Assembly (NCBI GenBank): GCA_030528325.1
Contig: JAUMZD010000028.1
Coordinates: forward strand, 1 to 42,296
Length of the DNA stretch: 42,296 bases
Origin: Lautropia sp.
Lineage (GTDB): Bacteria; Pseudomonadota; Gammaproteobacteria; Burkholderiales; Burkholderiaceae_E
Direction: 5' to 3'
Of this stretch, positions 35,070 through 42,296 are shown one piece after another; the first letter of the stretch is position 1, and each line of letters opens with the position of its first letter. A program made the translations under genes and the position numbers. The notes beneath the pieces were generated by a model. That model worked only from the letters and a program-made list of their open reading frames with translations. It searched no databases and was not told the origin of the DNA.

Positions 35070-36884
35070 ATGCGCGATTCAAGTGTTTCAGCTTCTGCCA
35101 CCGCTGCAAGCCATTCATACACCTTGCCTTCACGATCCGTGCCTGAAGATCAGGCGCCGGACACCCTCCTCACCGGGCTTGTCCTGTTGATGCTGAGCAT
35201 CTGGGCAGCCGCATCACTGACGGCCTTCCACACCCTGGTGAAACCAGTCCCACCCTGGCTTTTCGGCCTGTCGGTTCTGCTGTCATCAGCACTGCTGCTA
35301 TATACCCTGTTCGTCGTTTGCCGATCATTCCTTCTGTCCAGAAGCACAAGCCTTTCCGTGCGCATGCTTGGCATGCTGCTACTCGCGCTGGCCATGACGG
35401 CTTTCGTCATTCAGGGCACGACAGCCTCGGCCCGCCATGACGAGATTTACAGCTGGAACCTGTGGGCCATCCAGCATTGGCAAGGTCTTCCCCATGACCT
35501 GAGTTATACCCGAGCACCCTATCCCCAGCTTTTTTCATACTGGCAGGCTTCATTCTATGGCGCACAGAATGGGATCGAGAGTCAGTTGTTGCCTCGCCTG
35601 GCCACCGCTGTGCCTACCTGGATTCTGGTTGCCACCTTCTTCATCGTGTCCGCCGGCAGGAAACCCGTCTGGAAGGACATGCTCATCGGCGCTCTGTGGA
35701 TCTTCCTGCTGATCGATACGTGGCACACGCTGCGGATGGGCTATGCAGACCCACTGGCCATTGCCGCACTGTCCGTGTCATTGCTGTGCGTGCTGAGATA
35801 CGACCAGTCCTCTTCAAACCCGACATGGCTTGTTGCCGCCGTGCTGCTGGGGGTCATGGCCGCAGCCATCAAACAACCCGGCGTCATCTGGGCATGTTTT
35901 TGCCTGCCCTGCCTGACCCTCTGGAGGGTTCTTGAGCGTCAGTGGCCCAGAAGCTCGCTGACTGTCGTGCTGCTGGCTGCGGCCGGCGTTTCCGGGTGGC
36001 TTTTGCTCGCCATGCCTGACGTGGCGGACAACGACTCCGTCATGCGAGCCGCCTTCCGTGATCGAACGGTTCTCGATACCGTACTGCTGTCGATCGACAG
36101 ATACCTGCTGCAAAAGCCGGAAGTCCTGCTGGTGTTCGGGACAACCGTCATCCTGTCGATGAAAAACCCGGTCTGGTGGCGAATCGTCGTGTTCGGCCTG
36201 TTGCCCTTCATGGGCATCTGGTTCACGCTCGGCTCCTATGAATATCGACACGGCGTGCATCTCATGTGGCTCTCGGGCATCCTGATCGCCACCGCGCTGA
36301 ACGCAACGAGGACAGGGAATCAGCTCGCCCCGACCGAGCCCCGCCTCCCGGATTCCATTCAAGCTTCGGTTTCGCCAGCTTCCGGGCCTCGTGTCGGCTC
36401 GGCCTCGCCTGCCATGCCGGCATGGCTCATGGCCATTGCCATCGTCATCACGACCACAGGCGCACTTCTCTGGACGGCCAGACAGGAAAACCGGGACATT
36501 TCCGACGGCCAGCGTACCGGGTTTTCAGTGCAGATGGAGCACCCACAGGCGGCCAGCTTTCACCAGCATGTGGTGGACAATCAGCTGCCGATCTGGGTCA
36601 CCACCCAATATACCTGGGGATTCTTCTATGGCCGTGTGCCCATCGGCAGGCCAACCGTCGAGTCGACCCCCACTCAGCAATGGGTGCGTGAAGCCCTGCT
36701 TTCCCTCAAGGCCGCCTATGCCATCTCATCGGGCGACTACTCCTGGGCAGAGTATTCGCAGCTGCTGGTTGGCCTGACACAGACCTGCCCGGACGCGTTC
36801 ATCGCCGAATTCTCGTCACGAGACAAACGATACACCGTCTACCGGATCGACCTGCCACGCCTCAAGGCCTGTCGGGTGGATTGA
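35070..36884 (+). CDS. Putative GT-C-type glycosyltransferase membrane protein
   Basis: This 604-residue membrane protein has about ten hydrophobic segments between about 30 and 460 and a soluble C-terminal part (about 480-604). After the first helices, TASARHDEIYSWNLWA places Asp124-Glu125 in what would be the first periplasmic loop. That is the position of the catalytic acid pair in GT-C enzymes such as ArnT and the dolichol-phosphate mannosyltransferases. RAPYPQLFSYWQASFYG and KQPGVIWACF also suit the group. I cannot name a donor or acceptor. The gene stands alone, with no cell-surface genes beside it. The ATG at 35070 lacks a clear ribosome site. A membrane protein of unknown function is the safe call. 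Confidence 0.6.
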   Translation: MRDSSVSASATAASHSYTLPSRSVPEDQAPDTLLTGLVLLMLSIWAAASLTAFHTLVKPVPPWLFGLSVLLSSALLLYTLFVVCRSFLLSRSTSLSVRMLGMLLLALAMTAFVIQGTTASARHDEIYSWNLWAIQHWQGLPHDLSYTRAPYPQLFSYWQASFYGAQNGIESQLLPRLATAVPTWILVATFFIVSAGRKPVWKDMLIGALWIFLLIDTWHTLRMGYADPLAIAALSVSLLCVLRYDQSSSNPTWLVAAVLLGVMAAAIKQPGVIWACFCLPCLTLWRVLERQWPRSSLTVVLLAAAGVSGWLLLAMPDVADNDSVMRAAFRDRTVLDTVLLSIDRYLLQKPEVLLVFGTTVILSMKNPVWWRIVVFGLLPFMGIWFTLGSYEYRHGVHLMWLSGILIATALNATRTGNQLAPTEPRLPDSIQASVSPASGPRVGSASPAMPAWLMAIAIVITTTGALLWTARQENRDISDGQRTGFSVQMEHPQAASFHQHVVDNQLPIWVTTQYTWGFFYGRVPIGRPTVESTPTQQWVREALLSLKAAYAISSGDYSWAEYSQLLVGLTQTCPDAFIAEFSSRDKRYTVYRIDLPRLKACRVD

Positions 36885-36914
36885 ACTTGTGAATGAGCGC
36901 TCGTCTTCCACGCC

Positions 36915-38285
36915 TCAGGGCGCTTTCAGCCGCAGCAGCCGGCCGTCATCACCGTCGGTCAGGATGTAGATGTGGCCATCGGCTGCCTCACGCACATCAC
37001 GCACGCGCTCGTCCACGGGGATCCTTTCTTCAGACAGCACCCGGCCATCATCCCCCAGCCGCAGCCTCGCCAGGTACATCAATTTCAGCGCCCCCACCAG
37101 CAGGTTGCCGCGCCAGTCCCTGCCGTACCGGTCATGCTGCACGAACTGCATGCCCGATGGCGCGATGGAGGGCAACCAGTAGTAGAGCGGCTGCTTCATG
37201 CCGGGCATCGCGCTTTTGCCTGAACCGATCGGCCCGCCCCCATACTGCTCGCCATAGCTGATGACCGGCCAGCCGTAATTGGCACCGGCCTGAACCCGGT
37301 TGATCTCGTCACCGCCCTGTGGGCCGTGCTCGTGCAGCCACAGCTGGCCATCCGGCCCCAGCGTGGCACCCTGCGGGTTTCGGTGGCCATAGCTCCAGAT
37401 CTCGGGCAGCGCTCCCTTCGTCTTCACGAAGGGATTGTCGGCCGGCACGCTGCCATCGCGGTTGATGCGCACGACCTTGCCCAGATGGTTGTCGAGTTTC
37501 TGCGCCTGCTTCATTTCATGAAAGCGTTCGCCCAGCGTCAGAAAGAGCTTGTCCCCATCGAAGACGATCCGGCAACCAAAATGCAGTTGGCTGCCAACCT
37601 TCGGCCGCTGGCTGAACAGCACTTTCACGCGGTTCAGGCGCCGCGCGTTGGCCGACAGCTCGCCCACGGCCAGCGCCGTGCTGTTGAAGCCACTGGGCGA
37701 GGCTTCGGAAAAGCAGAAATACACCTGCCGGGTCTGGGCAAAATCGGGTGGCAACGCGACATCCAGCAAGCCGCCCTGGCCTTTGGCATGCACTGCCGGC
37801 ACACCACCCATCGGTGCTTCGAGCGTCCCATCCCGATCGATGATCCGCATCGTGCCCCGACGCTCCGTCACCAGAAAGCGGCCATCCGGCAGGAAGGCGA
37901 GCGCCCACGGGTGATGCAGGCCACGGGCCACCGTCTGCCATTGCCAACGCGTGCGACTCTCCTGGGGATCCGCCCGCTGGGCCGGCGGCCCGTCGGGCTG
38001 CGCCGGTGCGCCCGGGCCGCCCGGGCGCTCGCTCCCTGCCGCCCGAGAACCACCACCCTGATCGGCCCTCTTGGCACTCTCGGCCCCCTCGCCCCCGGCG
38101 ACCCTGTCGTCCCCCTCGGCAGCGACGGCACCCGACGCTCCGAGCAGCGCCGACAGCACCAAGGCGGCTGCTTGTGCCGACCGCCGTGCCGGCTGCACTG
38201 TCGCTTCCACCGTCACCCCCTCTGCCGTCTCCCCTGTCGGCCTGCCGTGCAGGTTGAGGCTCATCGGATCGCTTCGTGCTTGCAT
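36915..38285 (-). CDS. Secreted PQQ-dependent aldose dehydrogenase family protein
   Basis: This 456-residue protein ends in a six-bladed beta-propeller of the soluble glucose dehydrogenase/Asd (YliI) family (about 112-456). RGLHHPWALAFLPDGRFLVT, SYGHRNPQGATLGPDGQLW, EHGPQGGDEINRV and VRDVREAADGHIYILTDG are its usual landmarks. PQQ enzymes of this type oxidise aldoses in the periplasm. The ATG at 38285 follows GGGAGGAAG. The N-terminus is odd: about 30 polar residues precede the hydrophobic stretch (AQAAALVLSALLGASGAVAA), so the true start may be a later GTG. A 55-residue Gly/Ala/Pro/Glu-rich linker lies between signal and propeller. It is convergent with the membrane protein gene. No PQQ synthesis genes are in the window. 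Confidence 0.85.
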   Translation of the reverse strand: MQARSDPMSLNLHGRPTGETAEGVTVEATVQPARRSAQAAALVLSALLGASGAVAAEGDDRVAGGEGAESAKRADQGGGSRAAGSERPGGPGAPAQPDGPPAQRADPQESRTRWQWQTVARGLHHPWALAFLPDGRFLVTERRGTMRIIDRDGTLEAPMGGVPAVHAKGQGGLLDVALPPDFAQTRQVYFCFSEASPSGFNSTALAVGELSANARRLNRVKVLFSQRPKVGSQLHFGCRIVFDGDKLFLTLGERFHEMKQAQKLDNHLGKVVRINRDGSVPADNPFVKTKGALPEIWSYGHRNPQGATLGPDGQLWLHEHGPQGGDEINRVQAGANYGWPVISYGEQYGGGPIGSGKSAMPGMKQPLYYWLPSIAPSGMQFVQHDRYGRDWRGNLLVGALKLMYLARLRLGDDGRVLSEERIPVDERVRDVREAADGHIYILTDGDDGRLLRLKAP

Positions 38286-38307
38286 GCGTGCTTCCTCCCT
38301 GACGCGT

Positions 38308-38350
38308 GTCATGAACTGATTCGCTTTCGCGGGAGGGATACGTTCATGAC
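38308..38350. promoter_or_regulatory. Inverted repeat upstream of PQQ-type dehydrogenase gene
   Basis: GTCATGAAC (38308-38316) and GTTCATGAC (38342-38350) form a perfect 9-bp inverted repeat with a 25-base spacer. It begins 23 bases before the dehydrogenase start codon in the divergent gap. It could be a repressor site or a leader stem for the minus-strand gene. Confidence 0.4.
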
Positions 38351-38403
38351 CCGCTCTTTTCCTGATTTTCCCTGACGCTGATCCTGACAGGGCATTCGGC
38401 TCA

Positions 38404-38453
38404 ATACCTTTTATCGTATCAATCCTTCAGTTCAATACCATAAAGCGTATAAT
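38404..38453 (+). promoter_or_regulatory. Twin hipBA operators with -10 box
   Basis: Two dyads of the same form, ATAC-N8-GTAT, lie at 38404-38419 and 38435-38450. They start 31 bases apart, close to three helical turns, so both would face the same side. The second overlaps TATAAT (38448-38453), a good -10 box. The form echoes the TATCC-N8-GGATA operators of Escherichia coli HipB. Autoregulation by HipB/HipA is inferred. Confidence 0.65.
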
Positions 38454-38500
38454 TCAGCCTGTCAGAGCGTGATGCTCATCCAGGCTTTGCACCCACCATC

Positions 38501-38839
38501 ATGCCCACCGCCTCCCGCGTCCGCAATCCCCAGGCCCTGGCCCTGCTGGGCCAGCAGCTGCGCCGCACCCGGCTGGCTGCCGGTCTGCCGCAAAGCAGGG
38601 TCGGCGGCATGCGGCAAGCCACCGTCTCCCGGATCGAGAATGGCCTCGATGTGAATCTGGACACCTTCATCAGTTGCTCGGCTGCGCTGGGACTGGAGCT
38701 GGTGCTGGTCACGCCCGGCCAGGCCTCCATCATCCGCCAGCAGCAGGATCCGAAGCACCGCCCTCACCGCACTCCGCCACCCGGCCCGCCAGCGCTCGAC
38801 CTGCTCGAAGAGCTGGACTTCCTGCGAGACCCCGAATGA
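38501..38839 (+). CDS. hipB: HipB-type antitoxin
   Basis: This 112-residue protein has one Xre/Cro helix-turn-helix (about 11-65). LGQQLRRTRLAAGLPQSRVG starts the fold, RQATVSRIENG contains the recognition helix, and VNLDTFISCSAALGLELVLV ends it. A Pro-rich tail (about 80-112) ends in LDLLEELDFLRDPE. HipB proteins neutralise HipA and repress the operon. Its stop overlaps the hipA ATG (ATGA, 38836-38839). The ribosome site before the ATG at 38501 is weak. Two ATAC-N8-GTAT dyads lie just upstream. Confidence 0.9.
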   Translation: MPTASRVRNPQALALLGQQLRRTRLAAGLPQSRVGGMRQATVSRIENGLDVNLDTFISCSAALGLELVLVTPGQASIIRQQQDPKHRPHRTPPPGPPALDLLEELDFLRDPE

Positions 38840-40131
38840 CAGCGCCACGGATGCTGGCCGTTCGGCTGGCCGGCCAGCTGGTCGGATATCTCAGCCATGA
38901 CGCCAGTGAAAGAACCCGCTTCGACATCAGTGAGTCCTACATCGACCTGGGGCCGGAACGACCTGTCCTGTCCCTGTCGATGGCCCGTCCCGACGATGAG
39001 GCGCACACCCTGTCACTGCTGCGTGACGAGCGCCACCGAAGTGCGCATGTGAATGCCCCGCCTTTCTTTTCCAACCTGCTCCCCGAAGGCATCCTGCGTG
39101 CCCGCATCGCCAGACAATTGAAGGTGCATGAGGCGCGGGAGTTCCTGCTGCTGGCTGCCCTCGGCCACGATCTGCCCGGCGCCGTCGAGCTGGTGCCCCC
39201 TGAGCTGTTGTCAGAACGTCCACAACCGTCATCCGATGCCCTGATGCCAGCATCGGCCCACAGCCCCGTGGCCTCCGGCAGGCCCACCCCAGGCGACGAT
39301 TCGGCGCTTCGTTTCTCGCTCGGCGGCATGCAGCTCAAATTCTCGATGCTGAGACAGGGTCAACGCTACACCTTGCACACCGCCGGCGCCCTGGGCGATT
39401 ACATCATCAAGCCACCCTCGGCCGATTTTCCTGCGCTGCCGCGGGTGGAGGCCGCCATGATGGCAACGGCACATGCCATTGGCATCGAGGTACCCGAAGT
39501 GCTCCTGCTGTCGGCTGAACAGATCGACGGCCTTCCTGCCCTGCCTGGCCATCTGGCTGATGAGCCCTTCTATGCCATCCAGCGTTTCGACCGCCGGCGA
39601 GGCGAACGCGTGCATATCGAGGATTTTGCGCAAGTCTTCAATCTGCGCCCGTCACAGAAATACGATCGCGCCAATCACGACATGATTGCGGCCACCCTGC
39701 TACGTCACGCAGGCGGCCTGGCCGACCTCGAGGAAATGAGCCGGCGTCTGGTGTTGAACGTGCTGCTCGGCAATGGGGATGCTCACCTCAAAAACTGGTC
39801 GCTGATCTACGATGATCCACGACGCCCACGCTTGGCGCCCGCTTATGATCTGGTGTCCACGGTGGCCTACAACCCACGGGATACGTCACTGGCGCTGAAC
39901 CTGAGCGGCGTTCGCACCTTTGCCGACATTTCGCTCGACAGCTTTGCCCGTCTGTTCCGACGCATCGGCCTGACCGATCACGCTCAGGCTGCCCTGGTGG
40001 AAGAGGTCAGGATCAGCGCCAGAAAAGTCACCAGCGCCTGGGAGGAAGCCTTCCGGGCCGCCAACGTGCCTGCCCCCCTCCTCGAACGGATCGAAGCGCA
40101 CATCCAGTCCATGCCGCTGGCCCGGGGCTGA
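38836..40131 (+). CDS. hipA: HipA-type serine/threonine kinase toxin
   Basis: This 431-residue kinase is of the HipA family, whose members stop growth by phosphorylating targets such as glutamyl-tRNA synthetase. The N-terminal HipA_N domain (about 5-105) includes FFSNLLPEGILRARIA. The kinase core shows RFSLGGMQLKFS (the segment holding the autophosphorylated serine in E. coli; Ser161 here), YIIKPPS (ATP-binding Lys192), LGNGDAHLKNWSL (catalytic Asp315, metal Asn320) and AYDLVST (Asp338). A Pro/Ser-rich insert at about 126-156 enlarges the loop before the serine segment. It overlaps hipB by ATGA. All key residues are intact. Confidence 0.93.
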   Translation: MTAPRMLAVRLAGQLVGYLSHDASERTRFDISESYIDLGPERPVLSLSMARPDDEAHTLSLLRDERHRSAHVNAPPFFSNLLPEGILRARIARQLKVHEAREFLLLAALGHDLPGAVELVPPELLSERPQPSSDALMPASAHSPVASGRPTPGDDSALRFSLGGMQLKFSMLRQGQRYTLHTAGALGDYIIKPPSADFPALPRVEAAMMATAHAIGIEVPEVLLLSAEQIDGLPALPGHLADEPFYAIQRFDRRRGERVHIEDFAQVFNLRPSQKYDRANHDMIAATLLRHAGGLADLEEMSRRLVLNVLLGNGDAHLKNWSLIYDDPRRPRLAPAYDLVSTVAYNPRDTSLALNLSGVRTFADISLDSFARLFRRIGLTDHAQAALVEEVRISARKVTSAWEEAFRAANVPAPLLERIEAHIQSMPLARG

Positions 40132-40203
40132 TCAGCGCCCGGCCTCCGCCACCACCATCGCCGAAGCATGAAAGACACTCAAGCAGCCAGTGCGTGACAC
40201 GCA

Positions 40204-40232
40204 CCACGGGATGCGCTGAACACATCCCGTGG
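40204..40232. terminator. Stem-loop between convergent hipA and thiC
   Basis: CCACGGGATG pairs with CATCCCGTGG (10 bp, 9-base loop) between two converging genes. No T-run follows on either strand, so it may be a factor-dependent or bidirectional end rather than a classical intrinsic terminator. Confidence 0.5.
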
Positions 40233-40242
40233 GTGGCCGCGA

Positions 40243-42246
<2,004 letters not shown>

Positions 42247-42296
42247 TCAGGGCCATTTCCGCCCCCTTCCTTGAAGGAGGAAGAAACCGTTGGGCC

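Overview
The window is GC-rich with dense genes, short spacers and Shine-Dalgarno-type starts. It looks like the chromosome of a betaproteobacterium, probably Burkholderiales. That placement is inferred from gene content, GC bias and the alanine/serine/proline-rich linkers in several proteins; there is no rRNA or other phylogenetic marker here. All family names come from reading the translated sequences, with no database search.

About 0.4-25.7 kb is a creatinine/creatine/sarcosine catabolic region. A creatininase (23513-24286) and a creatinase (20476-21738) convert creatinine to creatine and then to sarcosine plus urea. A second, divergently controlled operon encodes N-carbamoylsarcosine amidase and both subunits of an ATP-dependent N-methylhydantoinase-type enzyme (16720 down to 11956), which would make sarcosine from N-methylhydantoin. 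Both routes feed the four-subunit sarcosine oxidase soxBDAG (5211-10702). Its one-carbon product enters the tetrahydrofolate pool served by PurU (364-1254), and glycine can go on to serine and then to pyruvate by the L-serine dehydratase (17845-19230). An NCS1 permease and an MHS-type symporter flank the creatininase and are the likely importers. Two GlxA-type AraC regulators and one LysR regulator sit beside the genes they probably control.

This region is broken up by accessory material. Between the GlxA regulator gene and soxB lies a 2.2-kb cassette with a split OLD/PARIS-like pair: an AAA-type ATPase and a DUF4276 TOPRIM-like protein. It is bounded by two 118-bp direct copies of the 3' end of the regulator gene, which suggests insertion at that site. 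This is the best candidate for an undescribed defence system in the window. Between soxG and the hydantoinase operon are an intact VapBC toxin-antitoxin pair, the C-terminal stump of a second VapC and the C-terminal stump of an EamA transporter.

About 25.9-35.0 kb is a polyol utilisation operon. It holds a four-gene ABC importer of the SmoEFGK/MtlEFGK type, a 740-residue fusion of a mannitol/arabinitol-type long-chain dehydrogenase with a sorbitol-type short-chain dehydrogenase, an AraC activator and a xylulokinase. Strong intercistronic hairpins follow the binding-protein gene and precede the fusion gene.

The right end (35.0-42.3 kb) has an orphan GT-C-like membrane protein, a secreted PQQ-type sugar dehydrogenase, a HipBA toxin-antitoxin pair with two evenly spaced operator-like dyads, and thiC.
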